Of a stretch of 64,000 nucleotides of DNA, positions 58,801 through 64,000 are shown piece by piece (position 1 is the first letter of the stretch; the number at the start of each line of letters is the position of its first letter). The stretch is from Pyrobaculum oguniense TE7 (GTDB taxonomy: Archaea; Thermoproteota; Thermoprotei; Thermoproteales; Thermoproteaceae). Made by a program: the position numbers and the translations under genes. Below the pieces are notes generated by a model that was given only the letters and a program-made list of their open reading frames with translations, did not search any database and was not told the origin of the DNA. Where the stretch lies: the NCBI GenBank assembly GCA_000247545.1, contig CP003316.1:529233-593232 (forward strand). Reading direction: 5' to 3'.

Positions 58801-59565
58801 GAGCAGCTTCATTATCAGGGCGTAGTAGGTGTGTATTGCGAAGAGTAGCGCGTCGTAGTCCACCTCCCCTGTCAGCCCGTACTCCTGCGCCAGCCTGGGC
58901 AACTCCTTCAGCTTTCCCGGATCGTAGCCGGTGGCTTGTTTGAAGAGCCTCATCCAGTCGTCGAAAAGCACCTTAACCCTGGGGGTGTTGCTACTTCTAA
59001 GCTTGTTGTAGAGTAGTTTAATCGTCTTCATTGCTATTGGCGAGTTAGGGCCGAAGTCTTTGACTAGGTTATTGACGTCAAGGTTTTTCCTCCTGAGACC
59101 TCTCAGCGCTTCTATCAGCTTTATGACCACCTCGCGGCGGATGTCGTACGGCCCCCTCAATATCCAGTCGCCGCCTCGGGGGTCGTATTTCACGAAGGCA
59201 ATCCTATCGCTTATTATCACGCCGAGGTACCGCGGCCATTCAGACTTGCCTCCAGCCTCCTCTGTGATGTATCTCACCACCTGCTCCTTTGCCTTGGCGA
59301 CGTCTCTGGCTGAGGACAGCTTGCCAGGCGCCTTGTATTCAATAATCACATGGCCGTAGAGCGCGTCTACTCTTGCCCCCGAAACAAGTGTGTACTCGTA
59401 TTTGCCAGCGCTACGTTCAAGGCCGAGCGCCTTCAATATCTTCTCTTCTATGCACCAGGAGACCCTTACCCTTACGTCCTCTTCGCTTTGGGCCTTTTGG
59501 ACAGAATTTCTAATACACAGCAAAACATCGTCAAGATCTATCTGCGGAACGCCGACCTGTGTCAT
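55882..59565 (-). CDS. combined nuclease-methyltransferase (type IIG/PglX-like) with C-terminal beta domain
   Basis: A 1227-residue restriction-modification polypeptide. Residues 60-80 form a PD-(D/E)XK site (D67, E76, K78 in RVDALYGHVIIEYK). Helical domain to about 370, then an N6-adenine methyltransferase: LGEYYTP (373-379), SAM motif DPACGSGTF (415-423), catalytic NPPW (608-611). Target-recognition region about 700-1050, helical region 1060-1130, acidic linker (EEVPEEEEGVE), and a last 90-residue beta-rich Ig-like domain. The part encoding about 600-1045 is much richer in A and T than both ends. GTG/ATG-proximal promoter CCATATAC lies at 59588-59595. It is the upstream gene of the brxL operon. 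Confidence 0.88.
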   Translation of the reverse strand: MTQVGVPQIDLDDVLLCIRNSVQKAQSEEDVRVRVSWCIEEKILKALGLERSAGKYEYTLVSGARVDALYGHVIIEYKAPGKLSSARDVAKAKEQVVRYITEEAGGKSEWPRYLGVIISDRIAFVKYDPRGGDWILRGPYDIRREVVIKLIEALRGLRRKNLDVNNLVKDFGPNSPIAMKTIKLLYNKLRSSNTPRVKVLFDDWMRLFKQATGYDPGKLKELPRLAQEYGLTGEVDYDALLFAIHTYYALIMKLLAAEIAYLYGGGKFYSSYVAKLDDAYSREGVDGIMQILRDLESGGVFRNLLNIENFLEGDYFSWYLEVLDKDLADAIAEIARRLSDYEVAAPQLEPEFARDLLKRLYQNLVPRDIRHNLGEYYTPDWLAELVLDEVGLSLDNLLKMGEEDPLKPLRIRVLDPACGSGTFLILYLSRLRRYAEEHYLTDQLLSYVLDNVVGYDLNPLAVLAARTNYLLAVADLLSYAKGRVEIPIYLADSIMIERNSKLTGEVYVLRSVVGEFQIPRGVVDKGLLPDVLAEVAQALRNRYTHKEFSERVKYRFRELGEEDVEMLAQLYEKLYELEKEGKDAVWIAVLRNAFAPVLKGKFDYVIGNPPWVNWENLPETYREISKGLWVRYGLAEIKGKAGLGKVKRDLAMLFLARCFDLFLKEGGKLGFLLPFTTFKVQAGAGFRDFLAKKTRIHVIHDLVTLYPFEGAVNRTAAIVVEKVCSLSDINNDRCPQMGEVYKSNIAGVRHIIWANTSRRPIPTSMPLEEVLKMARRFEAVMTPIIPNNPASPWMQATPSTIKLIRKLVSGTQYYEANEGVNVALNQVYYIRILDKLPNGMLRITNPPEPGQKKTVKQVEAIVEPDLVYPLIRGRDVRRWYVGFEDRYIIVPHDPKTGKPLRESDFKVKFPQTYDYLNTYKRELEGRSIHKLWGKGNPFYSVYDIGTYTFAPYKVVWKRIAGAITGKAVDFACVVVDPITNRFFTSKLVIPDDSTIMVGFNNSDEAYYVAGILNSTPVRAAIASYTYELRQETHIVDVIKIPRYDSKNELHRNISELSKRAHELAREIYGKGRRDLEGELRKVEEEIDKAVAELYGMTSEELKEFERLLAILSSEEVPEEEEGVEISERPAVTVLNTSLQPGVGSYIEVDVVNPSGEEIVFTYELPWGKGSFSMVSGKYRIPTPPLKPGKYSGVLKWRWRGEEHSVDIVMEVAQPEGPRRRSTLFGSR

Positions 59566-59587
59566 AGTCTCAACTGGCCATAAACCC

Positions 59588-59595
59588 CCATATAC
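59588..59595 (-). promoter_or_regulatory. TATA-like box of the methyltransferase-brxL operon
   Basis: Read on the minus strand, GTATATGG lies about 26 bases upstream of the ATG at 59565. No other start or promoter is evident between the two genes of the operon. Confidence 0.4.
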
Positions 59596-59843
59596 CCCCG
59601 CGAAGCATATAGAGGAGCGAGTAGCCCATTCACGTTAAGTAGAAACCTCTTAAGACCACCTATTGCGCCATCCACGACTATGCCTCGCCTTGTTTTAGTA
59701 TTCAGATGTGCTGAGATGAGTAGAGCCGAACTACCGAGGCTGGCCACGTGCGGAAGGTCTCTCCTCACGTAACAGACAGTCGGCGGCAGTTTATATAGAA
59801 TTTTTCCAATATCACTATTCAAATCTACAATACTGCCACGGAC

Positions 59844-60020
59844 TTAACCTCTACGTCTTGGCCCAACCCTCAAAACAAACTCCTTGCCCTTCCCGGCGTA
59901 GTGGTTGAAGAGGCCGCCGCAGTTTTTGCAGCGGTAGTGGGTCACCTTGTAGCCCATCTTGGGCATTTCCCAACTTTTGACGGGCTCCACTTTTTCAGAG
60001 CCGCAGTAGGGACATTTCAT
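59844..60020 (-). CDS. 58-residue zinc-ribbon protein
   Basis: Read directly from the sequence: MKCPYCGSEKVEPVKSWEMP, then KMGYKVTHYRCKNCGGLFNH and YAGKGKEFVLRVGPRRRG. Two CxxC pairs (CPYC, CKNC) make a zinc ribbon followed by a basic tail, as in small archaeal nucleic-acid-binding or chromatin-associated proteins. TATATC-type box at 60041-60048 is 24 bases upstream of ATG 60020. It lies between the two restriction modules. Confidence 0.72.
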   Translation of the reverse strand: MKCPYCGSEKVEPVKSWEMPKMGYKVTHYRCKNCGGLFNHYAGKGKEFVLRVGPRRRG

Positions 60021-60171
60021 AATTGTACCACCCTGCGAGAGATATAACGTTAACTGATACTTTACCGCATACAGGTGGCGCGGCTGGGGGTTGTCGTCGG
60101 TGTGCAGTGGGCTGGGCAGATCTGCGTCGGTTGTGCCGGGGTTGGCCGCTCTGTGTTTTTTATATGGGTGG

Positions 60172-60178
60172 TTTTTAA
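60172..60178 (+). promoter_or_regulatory. TATA-like box of the TaqI-like methyltransferase gene
   Basis: TTTTTAA is centred about 24 bases before GTG 60199, which supports that start codon. Confidence 0.45.
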
Positions 60179-60198
60179 GGTGGGTTGTCTACTAATAC

Positions 60199-61599
60199 GT
60201 GGGGAGGAGGGGTTTGGTTGCCGATAGGGGGAGGGTGGCGACGCCGCCTGATTTGGCTTTTTACATGGTGGAGAAGCTTTTTAGGGGGGCGCCGCCGGGT
60301 GGCGGTAGCAGGGTGTTGGATGCCGGATGTGGCCTGGGGGTGTTCATAGACGCGGTGTTGAGGTGGTGTAGGGGGCGTTGCGCCGAGCTTCCTGAGGTGG
60401 TGGGGGTGGAGGTGGACCAGGCGCTTGCCGAGGCGGCGAGGCGGAGGTTTGCCGGGGAGCGGGTGAGGATTGTGCGGGGTGACTTCTTGCTGATGTCGGC
60501 GGGGGAGCTCGGCGGCTTGTTCGACTATGTGATCGGCAACCCGCCCTACGTCTCTTACGAATACATCGACCCGCCGAGGAGGGAGCTGTACAAGAGGCTG
60601 TTCACCACGGCGGTGGGGCGGTTTGATTTGTACATATTGTTTTTCGAAAAGGCGCTGTCGTTGCTGAGGCCGGGGGGCAGGCTCGTATTCGTCACGCCGG
60701 AGAAGTACCTCTACGTGCTGTCGGCTGTTGCGCTGAGGAGGTTGCTGGCCAGCTACAGGGTGGAGGAGGTGGAGCTTATCCGGGAGGACGCCTTCGGGGG
60801 TGTGTTGGCCTACCCGGCGATCACCGTGGTGGTGAAGGAGGCGCCTTCCTTGACGACTATAAGGCTTCGGGATGGGCGGGCGGCGAGGGTGGCGTTGCCG
60901 AGGGACGGCTCTCCGTGGCTCTCCGCCATAGCCACGGCCAAGTTAAGGACGCCCTACAGCCTCGGCGACTTGGTTTTGAGGATAAGCCCGGGGGTCGCCA
61001 CTGGCCGGGATGACGTTTTCGTGATCCCAAAACGCGCCTTGCCAAAGGAGCTTGAGCCGTTTGCCTACCCAACGGTGGGCGGGAGGGAGCTCTCCGCCTT
61101 TGCCCCCGGCTCCGTTGTGGACTATGACAAGTTGGCCCACGTCATCCTCATCCCATACGACAGAGGCGGCCGACTCCTGGACGAGGGGGAGGCAAAGCCG
61201 CTTTTGGACTACTTGTCTAGGTGGCGGCGGGTGCTGGAGTCGAGATATGCGGTTAGGGCGGAGGGTAAGAGGTGGTACGCCTTTCACGAAGACCCGCCTA
61301 TGGGCGATCTGCTCCGGCCTAAGATACTCTGGAGGGACATAGCTAAGGAGCCCGCCTTCTACATCGACGCGAAGGGCCTCATCATCCCAAAGCACACCGT
61401 TTACTACCTAGTCCCCAAGGACCCCGGCATGTTGCCCAGGCTGGCCGAGTACCTCAACAGCGCCGAGGCCAAGAGGTGGCTGATGGAGCATTGCCAGAGG
61501 GCGGCCAACGGCTACTTGAGGCTCCAGACCCACGTGCTTAGGCAACTCCCAGTGCCTCCGGAGGTGGTGGGAGAGGGGCATAGCCTTGGGAGAGTGTAG
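60199..61599 (+). CDS. TaqI-like N6-adenine DNA methyltransferase
   Basis: A 466-residue gamma-class adenine methyltransferase, methylating DNA as part of a restriction-modification pair. After ATPPDLAFYMVEKL the SAM motif is VLDAGCGLGVFIDAV, the acidic loop VVGVEVDQ, and the catalytic motif NPPY in FDYVIGNPPYVSYEY. The C-terminal 220 residues form a TaqI-type target-recognition domain (LRISPGVATGRDDVF; RDIAKEPAFYIDAKG; LNSAEAKRWL). GTG start. It overlaps the next gene by 14 bases, which is the usual layout for a methyltransferase and its cognate endonuclease. The gene is strongly GC-rich. Confidence 0.88.
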   Translation: MGRRGLVADRGRVATPPDLAFYMVEKLFRGAPPGGGSRVLDAGCGLGVFIDAVLRWCRGRCAELPEVVGVEVDQALAEAARRRFAGERVRIVRGDFLLMSAGELGGLFDYVIGNPPYVSYEYIDPPRRELYKRLFTTAVGRFDLYILFFEKALSLLRPGGRLVFVTPEKYLYVLSAVALRRLLASYRVEEVELIREDAFGGVLAYPAITVVVKEAPSLTTIRLRDGRAARVALPRDGSPWLSAIATAKLRTPYSLGDLVLRISPGVATGRDDVFVIPKRALPKELEPFAYPTVGGRELSAFAPGSVVDYDKLAHVILIPYDRGGRLLDEGEAKPLLDYLSRWRRVLESRYAVRAEGKRWYAFHEDPPMGDLLRPKILWRDIAKEPAFYIDAKGLIIPKHTVYYLVPKDPGMLPRLAEYLNSAEAKRWLMEHCQRAANGYLRLQTHVLRQLPVPPEVVGEGHSLGRV

Positions 61600-62443
61600 C
61601 CTGGACCGGATTTTGGAAAAGATACCGAGGCCGAATTTAGGGGAGATGCCTGAGCTCTACAGGAGGCTGGACGACATGGCGAGGAGGATAGGCCGCGTCT
61701 TAGCGGAGTTGGCTATTTTCGACAAGGTGAGGTGCGTCGTGGAGTTCGACAAGGCCGACGCGGAGGCTATAAGAGAGCTAATAGAGCGGGACCCGGAGGT
61801 GATGGTGCCGTTTTTCGTAATGCTTTGTGGACTAAGCGATAGGGAGTTCGAGCGTCTCCACGGCATTAGGAAGGTCTACGAGCTGGGGAGGAGGCCCGAG
61901 CCGGAGAGGCTGGGCGCCTTTGCCAACGTGGTTAACGCCTGCCTGAGGCGCCCCCTCTACCTGGAGACTGTGTTGTTCAAGTTTTACAAAAACTGGGAGG
62001 AGCACCAGAAGCGGCATGTTAGGCGCAGGGTCAAAGATGTCGTTATTTCGTTGCTGAGGGAGAGGGGTTACGACGCCGGCAAGATCTGGGTGAGGTGCGG
62101 GGGGAAGTTGAGGGAGGTGGACTGCGCTGTTCCGCCGAACCCGGACAATGTCCGCGTCGCTATTTTGGTGAGAACCGGCGTCTTCAAGGATCTCGTGAAG
62201 AGGTCGAAGGAGTTCAGCTCGGAGTTTGACGAGCTCTCGAAGTGTCTGGCAGGTGCGAGGTTTGTCGCCGTGTACTTGGTCCCCGCTCACGAGAGGCATC
62301 GCCTAGACAAGATTAGAGAGGTAATTGTAAAGGAGAGGATGGGCAAGAAGCCCTACGACTTCGTCGCGCTCACCGAGGAGGATTTAGAGACGTTGTTGAA
62401 GAAGCTGGCAGAATGGGGTATCCCTCGGCGAGGGGGTAGCTGA
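61586..62443 (+). CDS. probable restriction-endonuclease partner of the TaqI-like methyltransferase
   Basis: A 285-residue protein from TTG 61586, overlapping the methyltransferase by 14 bases. The first 150 residues are helical. Residues 145-215 have the strand order of a PD-(D/E)XK nuclease: a basic helix (HVRRRVKDVVISLLRERGYD), KLREVDCAVP with an Asp at the usual position, then VRVAILVRTGVFKDL where the E-x-K would be expected; this is L-V-R here, so the site is altered or my alignment is off. I do not recognise a characterised restriction enzyme. Function is inferred from position and fold-like pattern. Confidence 0.6.
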   Translation: MGECSLDRILEKIPRPNLGEMPELYRRLDDMARRIGRVLAELAIFDKVRCVVEFDKADAEAIRELIERDPEVMVPFFVMLCGLSDREFERLHGIRKVYELGRRPEPERLGAFANVVNACLRRPLYLETVLFKFYKNWEEHQKRHVRRRVKDVVISLLRERGYDAGKIWVRCGGKLREVDCAVPPNPDNVRVAILVRTGVFKDLVKRSKEFSSEFDELSKCLAGARFVAVYLVPAHERHRLDKIREVIVKERMGKKPYDFVALTEEDLETLLKKLAEWGIPRRGGS

Positions 62444-62490
62444 GGTAGCGGCGACTTTGAAATATATTCACAAGGATCCACGGGTATTTC

Positions 62491-63378
62491 CTAAAAATCG
62501 GCCGGCTTAGCTACTTCAAGTTGCTTAAGGAGCCCCTTGACACCTGCAAGTTTCAGCGTTTCGTGTAGCTCGTGGAGCTCCTCTGCCTTTACCACTGCGA
62601 TGTGCTCCCTTATCTCGTGGAAGGCTCCTTGCAACGCCTCGTTTAGCAACTTGGCGACTTGTTCCTCGTCTTTAGCCAGCACGTAGACGAGCTTGGAGCC
62701 GTAGCGGTCGTAGGCGTGTTTCAGCGCGGCCAAGTCCTTATACACGTCGCCTCCCACGTGCACCTCGGCGACTGCGAACGGCGTTGTCCTCGGCGGCTTG
62801 AAAAACGCAACGTCGACTCTAAAATTGTCGATTCGGTACTCCTTTACCGCCCTAAACCCGAGCCATCGCCCAACCTCCACGAGGATGTCTACTAGCTTGT
62901 CGTGAGTGCGCATTTCCGCGGCCGCCGACTTGCGCAACTCCGCTTCTACCAACTCGCCGACACCCGGCGGCAAGGGACGTTTTGCGTAGTACAGGGCGTA
63001 GAGACGTAGCCTACTCGGGTCGAGATCCCCAATGCCCAGAAGCCCTTGCAGTTTCTCCTTGATCTTTGCGAATTCCACCTTCCCCATTATCAGCACCTTG
63101 ACGTTGACCACCCACGGATATTTGACGCGGCCTTCCCTCACCTCGTCCGGCCACGTCGGCTTTTTTGATCTCTGCCACTCGCCGGCTACCTCCAGCACCG
63201 CGGTGAAGGATTGGCATAACTCCCTACAGCCCTTCTTCATTATGTACACCACGAGCCTATCTCCCGGCTTTATCAACTTGGCCTCATCGCCGGCGCCTTC
63301 CGGTAGCCCATAGATGCCCCTTTCGACCGTATACCTGAAATTATCCTCGTCGAGCATGGTAAGCCAATAGTCCGGCAT
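62491..63378 (-). CDS. EVE-domain protein fused to a PD-(D/E)XK-like nuclease
   Basis: A 295-residue protein. Residues 1-125 fit an EVE domain, a PUA-like fold that reads modified bases: YWLTMLDEDNFRYTVERGIYGLPEG, LIKPGDRLVVYIMKKG and WPDEVREGRVKYPWVVNVKVL. Residues 155-240 fit a PD-(D/E)XK nuclease: helix KLVDILVEVGRWLGF, E180, D189 in FRVDVAFF, E205-V-H207 in AVAEVHVGG (His in place of Lys) and helix KDLAALKHAYDRYGSKLVYVL. Together these make a candidate modification-dependent (type IV) restriction enzyme. It is convergent with the 285-residue gene (47 bases between stops); AATATCTA-like promoter sequence lies at 63398-63405. Confidence 0.72.
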   Translation of the reverse strand: MPDYWLTMLDEDNFRYTVERGIYGLPEGAGDEAKLIKPGDRLVVYIMKKGCRELCQSFTAVLEVAGEWQRSKKPTWPDEVREGRVKYPWVVNVKVLIMGKVEFAKIKEKLQGLLGIGDLDPSRLRLYALYYAKRPLPPGVGELVEAELRKSAAAEMRTHDKLVDILVEVGRWLGFRAVKEYRIDNFRVDVAFFKPPRTTPFAVAEVHVGGDVYKDLAALKHAYDRYGSKLVYVLAKDEEQVAKLLNEALQGAFHEIREHIAVVKAEELHELHETLKLAGVKGLLKQLEVAKPADF

Positions 63379-63530
63379 GTGGATACTAAGCTGAGTAGAT
63401 ATTAGCTTTGCGTTTACCTGCGCCGAAGAGGGACCGACGGCGTGCGATTAAGTAGGTAAAAGCTGTGCCTAGGACGGATCTTGGTCTTTTAGCTGGTTGT
63501 GACGTCTGCGATCTAGTCAGCGGGTCGGTG

Positions 63531-63544
63531 TATAAGTTTTATAT
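63531..63544 (+). promoter_or_regulatory. TATA-like promoter of the ttuA-type gene
   Basis: TATAAGTTTTATAT lies 20-30 bases before GTG 63563. Confidence 0.45.
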
Positions 63545-63562
63545 CTGGTAGTCGTGGCTTGC

Positions 63563-64000
63563 GTGTCTGTGCTCTGTACTAGGTGTGGTAGGCGGCCGGC
63601 GCAGTACTTCCGGGCGGTGAGCGGGGAGAGGCTGTGCCTCCGTTGCCTTTTCCAGTCGGTGGAGAGGAAGGTGCTGGAGACGATTAGGAGGGAGCGGCTG
63701 ATCGTGCCGGGGGACTACGTTGCGGTTGCCGTGTCGGGGGGGAAGGACAGCCTCGTCCTTCTCCACATCTTGGGCTCTTTCAAGGAGAGGGGGTTGCTGA
63801 GGAACGTGAAGATGGAGGCGTTTACCGTGAACGAGGGGCACCCGTACAGCTGCTTCTACAGGATGTCGCGGAGGGACTACGTGAGGGAGCTGGCGGCGCG
63901 GTTCGGCATCGAGTACAACGTGTACCACTTCAAGGACTTCTTCGGCGTCACGGCGCTGGAGCTGTCGGAGAGGCTGGCCAAGGCGGGGCACGAGGTGCAT
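63563..64000 (+). CDS. tRNA 2-thiolation protein TtuA/Ncs6 type, 3' end outside window
   Basis: The first 146 residues of an ATP-pyrophosphatase (PP-loop) protein, open to the right edge. GTG 63563 gives VSVLCTRCGRRPAQYFR with a zinc pair (CTRC) matched by CLRC about 20 residues on, then the PP-loop VAVSGGKDSLVLLHIL. This is the domain order of TtuA/NcsA/Ncs6 enzymes, which thiolate U54 or U34 of tRNA. The block after it reads FTVNEGHPYSCFYR, slightly unlike the common NEGI-GYR form. The catalytic Cys region is only partly inside the window. Confidence 0.85.
   Translation, partial: MSVLCTRCGRRPAQYFRAVSGERLCLRCLFQSVERKVLETIRRERLIVPGDYVAVAVSGGKDSLVLLHILGSFKERGLLRNVKMEAFTVNEGHPYSCFYRMSRRDYVRELAARFGIEYNVYHFKDFFGVTALELSERLAKAGHEVH

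Noticed and set aside
59562-59822. An 86-residue minus-strand frame upstream of the methyltransferase, and a 30-codon plus frame (MPRLVLVFRC...) in the same place.
   Set aside because: No convincing domain pattern; the minus frame would overlap the methyltransferase start and promoter. Possibly gene remnants, but unsupported.
60075-60227. A 50-residue plus frame from GTG 60075.
   Set aside because: No good promoter, Val/Gly-rich low-complexity sequence, and it runs over the promoter and start of the TaqI-like methyltransferase.
53260-63562. Island bounded by a repeated tRNA 3' end.
   Set aside because: I looked for a second copy of the T-arm/acceptor sequence to the right and found none, so a precise att pair cannot be claimed.
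1-64000. CRISPR arrays, rRNA genes and insertion sequences with terminal repeats.
   Set aside because: No evenly spaced repeats, no rRNA-like stretches and no transposase gene were seen.

Overview
The window is a 64 kb stretch of a hyperthermophilic crenarchaeal chromosome, most probably a Pyrobaculum species (Thermoproteales). The evidence is a full-length PaRep2b-type repeat protein, a family described from Pyrobaculum. It also includes archaeal versions of housekeeping genes (ribosomal protein L6, ABCE1, Lhr helicase, protein disulfide oxidoreductase, archaeal phosphoglycerate mutase, adenosine-specific kinase, DTD2, a MptE-like protein). Many genes have a TATA-like box about 22-27 bases upstream of the start codon, which implies leaderless mRNAs. 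I cannot name the species from the sequence alone.

Layout. 1-3.1 kb: PaRep2b-like gene, open at the left edge. 3.1-6.7 kb: MMPL/RND exporter, small winged-helix protein, HAD-like protein and a zinc ribbon; an exact 30-base direct repeat links the PaRep2b/exporter junction to the middle of the HAD gene. 6.8-14.9 kb: L6, MFS transporter, UbiA prenyltransferase, redox genes (thioredoxin-like, CoA-disulfide-reductase type flavoprotein, two-domain PDO), malate dehydrogenase, RdgB, four-CBS protein. 15.6-31.8 kb: Lhr helicase, left-handed beta-helix transferase, glycosyltransferase, ABCE1, 2H phosphoesterase, TRIC-type channel, two methyltransferases, a Tat-exported nitroreductase and an M20 peptidase. 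32-48.5 kb: an alcohol dehydrogenase/DTD2 pair, MFS, MptE-like, CutA-apgM operon, HD protein, antiporter-AlaX pair, aminotransferase-threonine dehydratase, sucCD, FAD amine dehydrogenase and a Fur-like regulator. 48.7-52.5 kb: adenosine-specific kinase, MFS and an MrfA/Hrq1-like helicase in one tight unit.

From 53.3 to 63.4 kb, immediately after a tRNA-Ile(GAU), the window becomes a defence island with decayed sequence at its left end. It holds (i) a two-gene unit of a 1227-residue nuclease-methyltransferase and a BrxL-type AAA+ ATPase, overlapping by 4 bases, with none of the other BREX proteins visible nearby; (ii) a TaqI-like adenine methyltransferase overlapping a 285-residue probable partner nuclease; (iii) an EVE-domain protein fused to a PD-(D/E)XK-like nuclease, a plausible modification-dependent restriction enzyme. 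The methyltransferase in (i) has a strongly AT-rich core between GC-rich ends, as expected if its target-recognition part was exchanged. Beyond the island the right edge cuts a tRNA-thiolation enzyme of the TtuA/Ncs6 type.

Five features are absent from a simple long-ORF view and were read directly: a 55-residue DUF5678-like protein (46596-46763), a 58-residue zinc ribbon (59844-60020), a 44-residue zinc ribbon (52860-52994), the truncated TtuA gene at the right edge, and a pseudogene (54087-54377) that is a paralogue of the intact gene at 52495-52770.
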